A stretch of 64,000 nucleotides of DNA from Canibacter zhoujuaniae. Lineage in GTDB: Bacteria > Actinomycetota > Actinomycetes > Actinomycetales > Microbacteriaceae. Every line of letters starts with the position of its first letter. The first letter of the stretch is position 1. The notes below the pieces were generated by a model that did no database searches, had not been told where the DNA came from, and was given only the letters and a program-made list of their open reading frames with translations. Position numbers and translations under genes: made by a program. Below are positions 50,025 to 58,800 of this stretch, one piece after another. The stretch lies in the NCBI RefSeq assembly GCF_011752005.1, contig NZ_JAAIJZ010000005.1, forward strand, positions 6,115 to 70,114. Reading direction: 5' to 3'.

Positions 50025-51892
50025 GACCTACAGCGGGAATTATCTTCGGTGGCCGTTACGAGCTGAGCTCACGAATCGCCACAGGCGGTATGGGTGAGGT
50101 CTGGAAGGCGAGTGACAGCGTCATCGGTCGCACAGTCGCGATCAAGATTCTAAAAGACGAGTACATGGGTGATCCAGGCTTCCTGGAACGCTTCCGCGCT
50201 GAGGCGCGGCACGCTGCGCTCGTCAACCATGAGGGCATCGCGAACGTATTTGACTACGGTGAAGAGCAGGGCTCTGCCTACATCGTGATGGAGCTGGTGC
50301 CGGGTGAGCCCCTGTCGTCGATCATCGAACGTGAGGGAAAGCTGCCCGCTAACCGGGTGCTCGGTATCATTGCGCAGACTGCTACCGCGCTGCAGGCTGC
50401 GCACGATGCCGGTCTCGTGCACCGCGATGTGAAACCGGGCAACCTGCTGATCACGCCCGAAGGTCGCGTGAAGATAACAGATTTCGGGATCGCCCGCATC
50501 GCCGATCAGGTGCCGCTCACCGCTACCGGGCAGGTGATGGGAACCGTCCAGTATCTCGCACCTGAGCAGGCTTCAGGGCAAATCGCGACCGCCGCCACCG
50601 ACATTTACTCACTCGGTATTGTCGCATACGAGTGCCTCGCTGGCCGCCGCCCCTTCACCGGCGAAAGTCAGGTTGCGATCGCAATGGCGCAGATAAACGA
50701 CACACCGCCTGATCTACCTGCTGAGGTGCCGGTTGCCGTGCGCAACTTGGTTTACAGCTGCCTAGCAAAAAAGGCTGCGGATCGGCCAGGAACCTGCGCA
50801 AAACTTGCCCGTGCGGCCACAGCTTTGCACCGTGGCGACGTTAATGCAGCGGCGGCGGTTGTGCCCCAGGTGCTTGGCGCTGCCGCAGCAGACACAGCTA
50901 ACGATGCAGCAACCACTGTAATGCCGGCACAAACCTCCGCGCAGACGCAACTGCTGCAGCCACCGGCTGGGAACGATGCGACGACTGTCGCGCTCCCTCG
51001 CACGAGCGCCGCAGCTGGCGCACCCCTCGGGGCGGCTGCCGGAATGACGAGCGCGGCTCCTGCCGCAGCGAGCGTAAACGGCGCCGCTAACCAAGCTGAG
51101 CCGCAAGAAAAAAAGAAAAGCCCGTGGCGCTGGCCGCTTATTGCTCTGCTAGTGTTCCTCCTGCTTATTGGTGGCGGCACACTGTGGGCGGTGACAAACG
51201 CGAATCAGAATAGCAAGCCTGAGCCGGCCCCAACCGCCCCGAAGAAACCGGAAAAGAAGACCGAAGAAGAGAAAGACAGTGCTGCTATTACCGGCGCTGA
51301 TTATGTCGGTCAAACCTGTGAGGCAGCGCTTGCAGCGTTACAGGCTAAAGGTTTCACCAACATTGTTTGTGAGGAGGGCAGCCCAGTCGTTGATGCGGAG
51401 GCGGGCACTGTGCTCAGCGTCAGCCCAACCGGTCAGGATGTGCCGCTAACTCAGGCAATCACCCTCACCGTTGGCGCACGCTACGCCGACACACCAAACC
51501 CGTCCGGTGTGGCAACCGTCACCTCGGGCACTACCGTGCGTGTTGGTGACACCTACACGGTCAGCTGGCCCGACCAGCGGGCACTCTGCCAGACCGGTCT
51601 CAGCCTGACCGGTTACCGCATCCTCGTTGAGGGTAATTCAAGCGTTGTGAAAGAGCCGGGCGCCCAGGTCAGCGCAACTCTGCGCGCTGACAACACTCCT
51701 GGCACAAGCCGCGTCGCTTTCGCCGCTGTGTGTGGCCGAGACGGTGTTTCTGAGCGCCAATCACCGTGGTCAGAGTTTGCAAACATCAACATCCAGGAAG
51801 CTGCGCCCGCGCCAACTCCTACACCAACCCCAGCGCCTGACAACAATGGCGATAACGGGAACGGTGCCGGCAATGGCGGAACCGATAACTAA
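50021..51892 (+). CDS. pknA: Serine/threonine protein kinase PknA, with extracellular PASTA-like domain
   Basis: 623 residues. Kinase domain about 10-270: Lys42 in VAIKIL, HRD at 134-136, DFG at 154-156, YLAPEQ. An Ala/Thr-rich juxtamembrane region, one TM helix near residue 375, then an external part with one PASTA-like unit (YVGQTCEAALAALQAKGF...) and a further beta-sandwich-like segment, ending in a PTPTPTPAP and Gly/Asn tail. Mycobacterial PknA has no PASTA domain, so this is a variant. It phosphorylates division and wall enzymes. Confidence 0.93.
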   Translation: MRPTAGIIFGGRYELSSRIATGGMGEVWKASDSVIGRTVAIKILKDEYMGDPGFLERFRAEARHAALVNHEGIANVFDYGEEQGSAYIVMELVPGEPLSSIIEREGKLPANRVLGIIAQTATALQAAHDAGLVHRDVKPGNLLITPEGRVKITDFGIARIADQVPLTATGQVMGTVQYLAPEQASGQIATAATDIYSLGIVAYECLAGRRPFTGESQVAIAMAQINDTPPDLPAEVPVAVRNLVYSCLAKKAADRPGTCAKLARAATALHRGDVNAAAAVVPQVLGAAAADTANDAATTVMPAQTSAQTQLLQPPAGNDATTVALPRTSAAAGAPLGAAAGMTSAAPAAASVNGAANQAEPQEKKKSPWRWPLIALLVFLLLIGGGTLWAVTNANQNSKPEPAPTAPKKPEKKTEEEKDSAAITGADYVGQTCEAALAALQAKGFTNIVCEEGSPVVDAEAGTVLSVSPTGQDVPLTQAITLTVGARYADTPNPSGVATVTSGTTVRVGDTYTVSWPDQRALCQTGLSLTGYRILVEGNSSVVKEPGAQVSATLRADNTPGTSRVAFAAVCGRDGVSERQSPWSEFANINIQEAAPAPTPTPTPAPDNNGDNGNGAGNGGTDN

Positions 51893-51934
51893 GTTAGACA
51901 ATTAACGCCGATCCGCAAGAAAGTTTTAAGGGAA

Positions 51935-53671
51935 GTGAACGAGAAACCGCACACAACAGCAACCCGCACCCTTGCCGACCGGTATGAACTTGGTGAGTTT
52001 ATCGGCCAGGGTGGCATGGCAACCGTGTACCGCGGGGTTGACACTAAACTCGGGCGCCAGGTTGCGGTGAAGATCATGAAAGCTGATCTCGCCGACGATG
52101 AAGAGTTCCGTGAGCGGTTTCATAGGGAGGCGCAGAACGCTGCCCGCATGACGCATCCGAGCATTGTGCGCGTGTATGACGCTGGCAACGATCTGATTCA
52201 AACGGCTGCCGGCGCCAAGCAGCTGCCGTTTATCGTCATGGAATATGTTGGCGGGCGCAATCTCAGACAGCACCTCGCTGAGGGTGGTGTGAGTGTTGAA
52301 GAGGCTTATCGCATCACTAATTCTGTGCTCACCGCACTAGAGTATTCACACCGCGCAGGTATTGTGCACCGTGATATTAAGCCTGCAAACATTATGGTCA
52401 CCCCTGAGGGGCGGGTGAAGGTGATGGACTTCGGGATCGCGCGGGCGGTATCCGATACCTCAAGCTCCCTGCAGCAAACAACGCAAATTCTTGGCACTGC
52501 CGCCTATTTCTCGCCTGAGCAGGCAAAGGGTGAGACTGTCGACACACGCACCGACCTTTACGCTACCGGCATCATGCTCTACGAAATGCTCACCGGATCG
52601 GTGCCGTTTAAGGGCGAATCTGCCGTCGCGGTTGCCTATCAACACGTGAGTGAGCGCCCGCGGCCACCACGCGATCTGCGCCCTGAGCTGAGTGAGCCCT
52701 TAAGTCGCGTAGTTTTGCACTCGCTAATTAAGGATAAGAATCGCCGCTTCCAGTCGGCGAACGAATTTCGGACTGCGCTGCAGGCGGCGATGCGCGGCGA
52801 GATGCCTCAGCTTGGCAATGATGATGTCGAAACTATGGCGCTCGGGCCAAGCAGCGCAACCACGCAGGCAGTTACTGAGCGACAGATTGCCCGGCAGGGG
52901 GCGCGGCATGTGGAGACTCGCCCACCACGCACTTGGATTTGGTTGCTCGGCTGTGCGCTTGTGACGGTTGTTGCAGCGGTTGCGCTGTGGCTGATTTTCC
53001 TGTCTCCGAAAGAAATTTTTGCTTCAAACACTCGTGTTGTGCCCGATGTTGTTAACGTGGAGCGCGAACTCGCAATAAAAGAGATTGAAGATTTAAACCT
53101 TGTTGTTGTAACCGCTGATGAGCCGAGTGACACGGTAGCTGTCGGTAAAGTCACCCGCACCGATCCGGTGAGTGGCACGGAGGTGACTAAGGGTGATGCG
53201 ATAACCGTTTATATTTCGAGCGGCCCTGACGGACACAATATTCCGAGTATCGAGGGGCAGCAAATTGAAGATGCCACAGCACAGCTTGAAGAGCTGGGTT
53301 TTGTTGTTGGCACGGTAACCGAGCGTGACGATCCAAGCTCACCAAAGGGTTTGGTGCTGGAGGTGACTCCGGCTGTTGGCACTTTTATAAAAACCGGTGG
53401 CTCGGTAGCGCTTACTGTTTCTAGTGGCGCGGTTGATGTGCCCGATGTGAAGGGGCAGTCTCTCGCCGCTGCGCGTGCAATCTTGAACAATATGGGTTTG
53501 ACTGTAGTGCCGAAGCCTTTAGAGTGTGCGGTCACCTCAGAAGACAGCCTGTCTGTTGTTGAGCAGTCGATTGTTGGTAAGGCGCCACAGCGCAGCTCAG
53601 TCGAGATTGGTTACTGTGTTGGCACCGCGCCAGCACCCGCAGACGGTGACGCAGACAGCGGAAATAACTAA
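51935..53671 (+). CDS. pknB: Serine/threonine protein kinase PknB with three PASTA domains
   Basis: 578 residues from GTG 51935 (AAGGGA upstream). Kinase domain about 15-285: Lys48, HRD 145-147, DFG 165-167, YFSPEQ. TM helix 333-357. Three PASTA units at about 368-429, 435-497 and 500-562 sense muropeptides or lipid II outside. Mycobacterial PknB has four. It ends the operon; two hairpins follow. Confidence 0.95.
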   Translation: MNEKPHTTATRTLADRYELGEFIGQGGMATVYRGVDTKLGRQVAVKIMKADLADDEEFRERFHREAQNAARMTHPSIVRVYDAGNDLIQTAAGAKQLPFIVMEYVGGRNLRQHLAEGGVSVEEAYRITNSVLTALEYSHRAGIVHRDIKPANIMVTPEGRVKVMDFGIARAVSDTSSSLQQTTQILGTAAYFSPEQAKGETVDTRTDLYATGIMLYEMLTGSVPFKGESAVAVAYQHVSERPRPPRDLRPELSEPLSRVVLHSLIKDKNRRFQSANEFRTALQAAMRGEMPQLGNDDVETMALGPSSATTQAVTERQIARQGARHVETRPPRTWIWLLGCALVTVVAAVALWLIFLSPKEIFASNTRVVPDVVNVERELAIKEIEDLNLVVVTADEPSDTVAVGKVTRTDPVSGTEVTKGDAITVYISSGPDGHNIPSIEGQQIEDATAQLEELGFVVGTVTERDDPSSPKGLVLEVTPAVGTFIKTGGSVALTVSSGAVDVPDVKGQSLAAARAILNNMGLTVVPKPLECAVTSEDSLSVVEQSIVGKAPQRSSVEIGYCVGTAPAPADGDADSGNN

Positions 53672-53722
53672 TATCACCGCTGTTTAAGCACCTGGGCAGG
53701 TCTCTGTCTCGCTAGTTATCAA

Positions 53723-53765
53723 CAGCTTATTAACAAGCTGGGGAGAATTACACCGATGTAATTCT
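53723..53765. terminator. Tandem hairpins between convergent pknB and crgA
   Basis: CAGCTT-N6-AAGCTG (53723-53740) is followed at once by AGAATTACA-CCGA-TGTAATTCT (53744-53765), a perfect 9-bp stem. They lie between convergent genes and lack T-runs, so they probably act as a bidirectional transcript end or stabiliser. Confidence 0.5.
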
Positions 53766-53790
53766 GCTGTTCGCGACTCTAAAGGTGACC

Positions 53791-54066
53791 CTAGCGCCAG
53801 CGGGTGGTCATAAAGAAACCGGCCATTATCAGGCCAAAGCCCACCAGAATGTTCCACTGCCCGAGCTGTGGCACAGGCAGCGCCAGGGTAGCACTGGTGA
53901 TGTAGTAGACAACGATCCAAAGCAGACCAAGAATCATCAAACCGAGCATAACCGGCTTGAACCAGACCGGATTTGGCAGTGGGTCACCGTTTCGTTCCGC
54001 CAGTTCGCGGGCGTTACGTCGGTCAACTGCCGCCTGCTCACGCTTCGAAAGTTGTTTTTCAGACAT
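53791..54066 (-). CDS. crgA: Cell division protein CrgA
   Basis: 91 residues: a basic N-terminus (SEKQLSKREQAAVDRRNARELAERNG in outline), NPVWFKPVMLGLMILGLLWIVVYYIT and a second helix WNILVGFGLIMAGFFMTTRWR. Two TM helices and the WNI-VGFG signature are diagnostic for CrgA, which coordinates FtsZ-ring and PBP assembly in actinobacteria. TAAAAT 7 nt before the ATG suggests leaderless transcription, divergent from the sortase. Confidence 0.95.
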   Translation of the reverse strand: MSEKQLSKREQAAVDRRNARELAERNGDPLPNPVWFKPVMLGLMILGLLWIVVYYITSATLALPVPQLGQWNILVGFGLIMAGFFMTTRWR

Positions 54067-54128
54067 GCTTGTTATTTTACGGTAAACTCACGATTTTATG
54101 TTCCTGCCGTTGGCATACAATTGAATTT

Positions 54129-54908
54129 ATGTCTCGTACGCGTGCAAAACTCTCCCCCTTCACCGTCATAGGTGAGCTACTTTTGCTCGGCGGTCTGGGA
54201 GTCTTTGGATTTCTGCTCTGGCAGCCGTGGTACACCGCAAACGTTGTGGCGGTAGCACAGAGTCATGTGGCAACAAACATATCTGCGCAGTGGGTTAATG
54301 CCGAACCACGCAAATTTGAGGGCGAGATTCCGGTGCCTGTGCCAAACAGTGACACCGGCGTCTTCGGCATTCTTTACGTTCCCGCGTTCGGAGACAACTG
54401 GGCAAATCAGCTCGTCACCAACCGCCCAATGAACCCTGTAATGGACGATAGCGCCTTCGGGATCGCGCACTACCAAGACACCGCACTGCCGGGCCAAAAA
54501 GGTAATGTCGCTTTCGCTGCGCACCGTTCAGGCGGGCACATCACCCCCTTCCGCGATGTTGATTTCTTGCGCGTTGGCGATCCAATCTTTATTGAAACCG
54601 CCGACGGCTGGTTTACCTACCGCTTCCGTTCTGCAGAGTATGTGCTGCCGGACGGAGTCGGGGTGCTAAACCCGATGCCGCACATTCCCGATATTTATGC
54701 CGATCAGGATATTCTCACTTTCACAACCTGTAATCCAAAGTATTGGGGCGCTGACGAGCGGATGATTGCCTACTCGGTGTTTGAAAGCTTCACCCCCCGC
54801 GTCGACGGCCCACCAGCCGAGTTGGCGCAGGTGAATTCAAATGTTGCAGAGTCTGCTAAATCTCACAGCAGCGCTACAACTCATTTTGCATCGAGAAGGG
54901 GTCACTAA
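54129..54908 (+). CDS. srtE: Class E sortase
   Basis: 259 residues from ATG 54129 with one N-terminal TM helix (LLLLGGLGVFGFLLW). Catalytic His132 (AAHRSGG), Cys201 (TFTTCNPKY) and Arg211 are in place; the TTCNP context is that of class E enzymes, which cleave LAxTG. It is the only sortase in the window and the likely anchor for the LAITG and LAMTG surface proteins. TACAAT lies 7 nt before the ATG. Confidence 0.93.
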   Translation: MSRTRAKLSPFTVIGELLLLGGLGVFGFLLWQPWYTANVVAVAQSHVATNISAQWVNAEPRKFEGEIPVPVPNSDTGVFGILYVPAFGDNWANQLVTNRPMNPVMDDSAFGIAHYQDTALPGQKGNVAFAAHRSGGHITPFRDVDFLRVGDPIFIETADGWFTYRFRSAEYVLPDGVGVLNPMPHIPDIYADQDILTFTTCNPKYWGADERMIAYSVFESFTPRVDGPPAELAQVNSNVAESAKSHSSATTHFASRRGH

Positions 54909-55082
54909 GTGTTTTCGCTTATTTGGAGATTTTTTCCCGGCCCAGCCTGGGCGCGTGTGCTGGCGATGCTCCTGATTGCCGCGGTGCTTGTGTGGGCACT
55001 TGTGTTCTATATTTTTCCGGCGATCCAGGAACTAATTCCACCACCGCTCTCAGCACTCGATGATCCAAACGTCCAACAGTAG
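54909..55082 (+). CDS. Small membrane protein between sortase and trpG
   Basis: 57 residues from GTG 54909, one base pair away from the sortase stop (TAAGTG). It has a single TM helix (VLAMLLIAAVLVWALVFYIF), preceded by an aromatic start (FSLIWRFFPGPAWAR) and followed by a short Pro-rich outside tail. Similar tiny membrane proteins occupy this position in other actinobacteria; role unknown. Confidence 0.75.
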   Translation: MFSLIWRFFPGPAWARVLAMLLIAAVLVWALVFYIFPAIQELIPPPLSALDDPNVQQ

Positions 55083-55092
55083 CGGAGCAAAT

Positions 55093-55728
55093 ATGACTCG
55101 AATTCTAGTTATCGATAACTACGACAGTTTTGTCTACACGCTGGTCGGCTACATCAATGAGTTGGGCGCCGAGACCGTGGTGCTCAGAAATGATGAGATC
55201 ACAGCAGCAGAGCTTGCGGATCGCCTGCCCGAGTTTGACGGCATCTTACTGTCTCCAGGGCCGGGCAACCCGGCACAGGCCGGCGTTACTGTGCCAGCGG
55301 TGTCGATTGCTGCCGCGCAACAAAAACCACTGTTGGGGGTGTGCCTCGGGCATCAGGCGCTAGCTGAAGCATATGGCGCGACTGTGACGCACGCAGAAGA
55401 ACTGATGCACGGTAAAACCAGTCGGGTGACACACACGGGTGATGATTTCTTTGCCGACGTGCCCGAAGTCTTCACTGCCACGAGATACCACTCACTCGCG
55501 GTGCTGAAATCAACGATGCCCGCAGAGCTTGTGGAAACTGCGGCGACTGAGAGCGGTCTAATTATGGCGCTGCGCCACCGTGACCTGCCCCTTTTTGGGG
55601 TGCAGTATCACCCGGAGTCGGTGATGACTGAACACGGCTATCTGCAGTTAGGTAATTGGCTTGAGATAGTTGGTCTTAAGGGTGCTGCTGCACGGGCAAA
55701 AAAGCTGAGCCCGCTCATCACCAACTAA
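55093..55728 (+). CDS. trpG: Glutamine amidotransferase, anthranilate/aminodeoxychorismate synthase component II
   Basis: 211 residues from ATG 55093 with GGAG 5 nt upstream. Class I amidotransferase: DNYDSFVYTL start, LSPGPGNP, nucleophile Cys84 in GVCLGHQ, and His-Glu of YHPES. It supplies ammonia to TrpE or PabB for tryptophan or folate synthesis; no partner gene is here, so it may serve both. It stands in the conserved trpG position of the pknB region and converges with the rhomboid gene. Confidence 0.93.
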   Translation: MTRILVIDNYDSFVYTLVGYINELGAETVVLRNDEITAAELADRLPEFDGILLSPGPGNPAQAGVTVPAVSIAAAQQKPLLGVCLGHQALAEAYGATVTHAEELMHGKTSRVTHTGDDFFADVPEVFTATRYHSLAVLKSTMPAELVETAATESGLIMALRHRDLPLFGVQYHPESVMTEHGYLQLGNWLEIVGLKGAAARAKKLSPLITN

Positions 55729-56651
55729 TTAATCGCTGCTGCTCCCAGCATAAATACAGACGGACTCACGAAGTAGAAGAGCACATGCAGTGCCAGTAGC
55801 ACGCCCGTAACGGTTAAGAATGCGAGAGGGGTTTTGCGGGCTTTGCCGCGTTCATGCAAAGCTGTGAGCAGCCACATCAGCGCACCGCCGATGATTAGGC
55901 CTCCCAGATGTGCCTGCCATGAAATGTTCAGGCCCGGCAGAAAACCGATCGCGAAGTTAATAACGATCATCAGCACCAGGCCACCAGCGTTTACTCTGAT
56001 CCGTTTCATCACAACCACGGTTGCCGCAAGCACACCAAAGAGTGCGCCCGACGCACCAACGGTTGCAGTTACTGCCGAGGCCGGGTCAAAAAGACTCCAC
56101 AGCATCACGAAGGTGGATCCGCCAAGCCCCGAGAGCATAAAAAGCCACAGGAAGTTGCGGTGCCCGATCAATCGTTCAAGCTGGCGACCGAACAGCCACA
56201 GCGCGAGCATATTGAAGGCGATGTGGGTGATGCCGCCAGTGGAGTGCGTGAATATCGAGGTGAGAGATCGCAGCGGCTCGAAATAATACGGTGACGACGC
56301 AATGGGCACGTATGCGAGCAGGCCGGTCACCCCCGGGATTACTGACTGTGCGAGCCACACAAGCACGCATATGCCGATTATGGAATATGTCACAAACGGG
56401 TTATCTCGGTCAAAAAACTTTCGAGACCCAGAGCGTATGCTGCTCTGCAGCTGCGCACCGCGCGAAGGCTGTGCAGCTGCTGCGCAATCAGGGCAGAGCA
56501 CACCAACCGGCCCCGGTATCTGACAGTCACCGCAGACGGTGCACCCGCAACGCTGACAGAGCGTAAACGATGTTACCTGGGGGTGTCGGTAGCAAACATC
56601 ACTGGCGTCTGGGTTTGCAGCTTCACCGTACTGCGGCCGGCTGGTGTTCAA
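55725..56651 (-). CDS. Rhomboid family intramembrane serine protease
   Basis: 308 residues. An N-terminal zinc-ribbon/B-box-like segment (CYRHP, LCQRCGCTVCGDC, CPDCA; about 20-60) precedes six to seven TM helices. The rhomboid Ser is in GASGALFG and His in SWQAHLGG. It cleaves membrane proteins in their helices; targets unknown. The end overlaps trpG by 4 bp. Confidence 0.92.
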   Translation of the reverse strand: MNTSRPQYGEAANPDASDVCYRHPQVTSFTLCQRCGCTVCGDCQIPGPVGVLCPDCAAAAQPSRGAQLQSSIRSGSRKFFDRDNPFVTYSIIGICVLVWLAQSVIPGVTGLLAYVPIASSPYYFEPLRSLTSIFTHSTGGITHIAFNMLALWLFGRQLERLIGHRNFLWLFMLSGLGGSTFVMLWSLFDPASAVTATVGASGALFGVLAATVVVMKRIRVNAGGLVLMIVINFAIGFLPGLNISWQAHLGGLIIGGALMWLLTALHERGKARKTPLAFLTVTGVLLALHVLFYFVSPSVFMLGAAAIN

Positions 56652-56757
56652 GCTCTAAGTCCTATCTGAGTTAATCTTTAGCCGGTTTGCCGCGCTAATT
56701 TAAAACCCAAGTAAAACGGATTTAATATCCGGTAGCCAAATAGTTAAGGCTTGTTAG

Positions 56758-57267
56758 TTAGAGAGCCTCAACAGTTACTGCGGTCATCACAACATCCTCA
56801 ACAGGGCGATCCTGCGCACCGGTTGCAACAGACTCGATTGCGTCAACAACCGCCTGCGAAGCCTCGTCTGCGACCTCACCGAAGATGGTGTGCTTACCCG
56901 TCAGGTAACCGGGCTCACTTGTTGTAATAAAGAACTGCGAACCATTAGTGCCCGCTAAGCGTCCGGTCATGTCGGGGCGCTTACCGGCGTTGGCCATCGC
57001 AAGCTGATACTTCTTGTTAAAAACAAGCTCCGGGTGAATCTCATCATCGAAGGTGTAGCCTGGCCCGCCCATGCCGGTGCCGGTTGGGTCACCTCCCTGG
57101 ATCATGAAGCCCTGAATGATGCGGTGGAAGATCACACCGTCGTAAAAACCCTTTTCAGCCAGATCGACAAAGTTCTTCACCGTCTTTGGTGCGTGATCAC
57201 CAAAAAGGTTAACGGTGATGTCACCGTGATTGGTTGAAATAGTTGCTTTATGAGTTGCATTAGTCAT
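56758..57267 (-). CDS. ppiA: Peptidyl-prolyl cis-trans isomerase, cyclophilin type
   Basis: 169 residues with the full cyclophilin core: VIFHRIIQGFMIQGGDPTGTG, MAN, GSQFFITTS and KHTIFGEV. No signal peptide, so cytoplasmic. The position next to crgA and pknB matches Rv0009-type synteny. Confidence 0.95.
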   Translation of the reverse strand: MTNATHKATISTNHGDITVNLFGDHAPKTVKNFVDLAEKGFYDGVIFHRIIQGFMIQGGDPTGTGMGGPGYTFDDEIHPELVFNKKYQLAMANAGKRPDMTGRLAGTNGSQFFITTSEPGYLTGKHTIFGEVADEASQAVVDAIESVATGAQDRPVEDVVMTAVTVEAL

Positions 57268-57487
57268 AGTTACATAGTGTAAACAAACAGTGTCTGACTT
57301 ATCTCAGTAAACAGCCACTAGCGAACAAAATTAATCGCAAACCCAAGCAGCGTTCTGTCGGTTTTATTCTGTTGCACCGCTCAGAAAGTGCTGATAGCTA
57401 GAGACTTTCCTACAAATTAGAGGATTTGCTCAGACTCACCTTGTACCATGTATTAACGAGAAATAACAACCCCTTTTGGAGGACAAC

Positions 57488-57997
57488 ATGTCACTCTCAC
57501 GCAAACGTCGTCGTGAACTTAAAAAGCTTAACAAGCTCGCTAACGGTCTGCTGCAGGAGCAGCGCGAGGTGCTCGGTCACGCGGGTGTTGTGCTGGCAGA
57601 GGCTGGTCACCAAGCTCGCAAACTCGGTAATGAGCACCTTCTCCCACGCGTTGAGGGCGCTTACAATTCAGTTCGCCCAGCGGTTGAAACAGGTGTAGGC
57701 GCTGTGCGTTCAGTGTGGAATCGTTTCACCAAGGCTGCTACTCCGGTTGCTGCGAGCGCGCTGAGCAAAACTGTTAATGCGCTTGAGCAGGCTGAGCAGA
57801 AAGAGCTCGCTGATCGCCTTGCGCGTCTCGGTGTGAAGAGCGGTTTGATCAAGCGCAAGCGCCGTGTTGTGGGCGGCATCTTTGCTGCGGTTGCTGGCGC
57901 TGCTGCGGTTGCTGCAGTTGGTTACACCCTCTTCCAGGCTTTCCGCGATGATGAAGAGGTTTGGGTCGCGCCAGAGAGCGACGAAGCCTCTAACTAA
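57488..57997 (+). CDS. Small basic membrane-anchored protein, unknown function
   Basis: 169 residues from ATG 57488 with a strong GGAGG 5-6 nt upstream. A basic N-terminus (SLSRKRRRELKKLNKLANGLL), long helical middle with heptad-like pattern, then one TM helix (VVGGIFAAVAGAAAVAAVGYTLFQAF) and an acidic tail (DDEEVWVAPESDE). I recognise no family; its place beside ppiA is where mycobacteria have CwsA, but sequence similarity is not apparent. A nucleoid- or wall-associated role is possible. Confidence 0.75.
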   Translation: MSLSRKRRRELKKLNKLANGLLQEQREVLGHAGVVLAEAGHQARKLGNEHLLPRVEGAYNSVRPAVETGVGAVRSVWNRFTKAATPVAASALSKTVNALEQAEQKELADRLARLGVKSGLIKRKRRVVGGIFAAVAGAAAVAAVGYTLFQAFRDDEEVWVAPESDEASN

Positions 57998-58010
57998 TAG
58001 CTTTCACAAC

Positions 58011-58053
58011 AACCGCCGTGTTACCAGCGTTTTGGTAGCTCGGCGGTTTTGTT
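58011..58053. terminator. Bidirectional terminator between convergent genes
   Basis: AACCGCCG (58011-58018) pairs with CGGCGGTT (58041-58048), with an inner TACCA/TGGTA stem. TTGTT follows on plus, and A-rich sequence precedes it for the minus strand. Confidence 0.75.
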
Positions 58054-58066
58054 ATGCTGTTTTACC

Positions 58067-58585
58067 CTAGGCGCGCCCAGTATTGCGATTCTGCCCCGGT
58101 AGCGCTGTGCGCCCCTGCCCGGTGCGGGGTCGTGGTCTGCGCCGCATTTTGCGCCCCTGCCCGCGGCCAATAATGCCCGCCATGCGCAAGCCTGTGTCGA
58201 CAAGTGAGAGGGTGCGCATCTTGCCAAGATCCTCAAGCTTCACCCAGCGTGCTTCGTCGCTGGATCCTCCCACCTCGTTGACCAACGGCGCTTCAGCAAC
58301 TCGCGCACGATACACAATGCGGATCGTGTGCAGTTTCGGGTCTACACCAACGGGTGTGTCTTCGCGGTTCATAACTCGCGAGTCAACGCCGAGCAGTTTG
58401 CCCACACGCGCTTCAAGCCCGGTCTCTTCAAACACCTCTCGCACTACTGTGTCGCGTGGATCCTCGCCCGGCTCTATGCCGCCGCCGGGTAGGGTCCAAC
58501 CGTGCAGCTGACCGCGCCTCCAGTGTGTGAGCAGCACCTCCCCACGCCGTTCTATCACAGCGTAAGCAGCCACTCGCGTATCCAT
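58067..58585 (-). CDS. NUDIX hydrolase
   Basis: 172 residues. The Nudix box is complete: GGGIEPGEDPRDTVVREVFEETGLE (matching GX5EX7REUXEEXGU). It has a C-terminal Arg-rich tail (GQGRKMRRRPRPRTGQGR). Substrate, a nucleoside diphosphate derivative, cannot be told. Single gene, convergent with the 57488 gene. Confidence 0.9.
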   Translation of the reverse strand: MDTRVAAYAVIERRGEVLLTHWRRGQLHGWTLPGGGIEPGEDPRDTVVREVFEETGLEARVGKLLGVDSRVMNREDTPVGVDPKLHTIRIVYRARVAEAPLVNEVGGSSDEARWVKLEDLGKMRTLSLVDTGLRMAGIIGRGQGRKMRRRPRPRTGQGRTALPGQNRNTGRA

Positions 58586-58800
58586 ATATACGACTCTACC
58601 GGAGTTAAATGCGCGTCGTCAGGGATGAGATAATACGGCGGATCCTCAATAGGGTTGCAGGGCGCCACGCAAGATTGCCACCCAAACTAGCTTGGCACGG
58701 GGTTTCAGTGAGAAAATACCAGTGACAGCAACTGTCGCGAAACAGTGAGGTGCCGTGGCAACAGCAGCGCGGGCGCGACAACAACAAAAGGAGAGACCTG

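Noticed and set aside
53716..53724. DnaA-box-like TTATCAACA near pknB/crgA as part of an origin
   Set aside because: A single imperfect box in a short gap between convergent genes; no cluster of boxes or AT-rich unwinding element.
54909..55082. Spacer between sortase and trpG as non-coding
   Set aside because: A 57-codon frame with coupled GTG start, a clear TM helix and a typical location supports a real small gene.
58586..58800. 215-bp gap before the second aldehyde dehydrogenase as a possible riboswitch or RNA gene
   Set aside because: No convincing structured element or conserved RNA motif could be seen; it probably holds only promoters.
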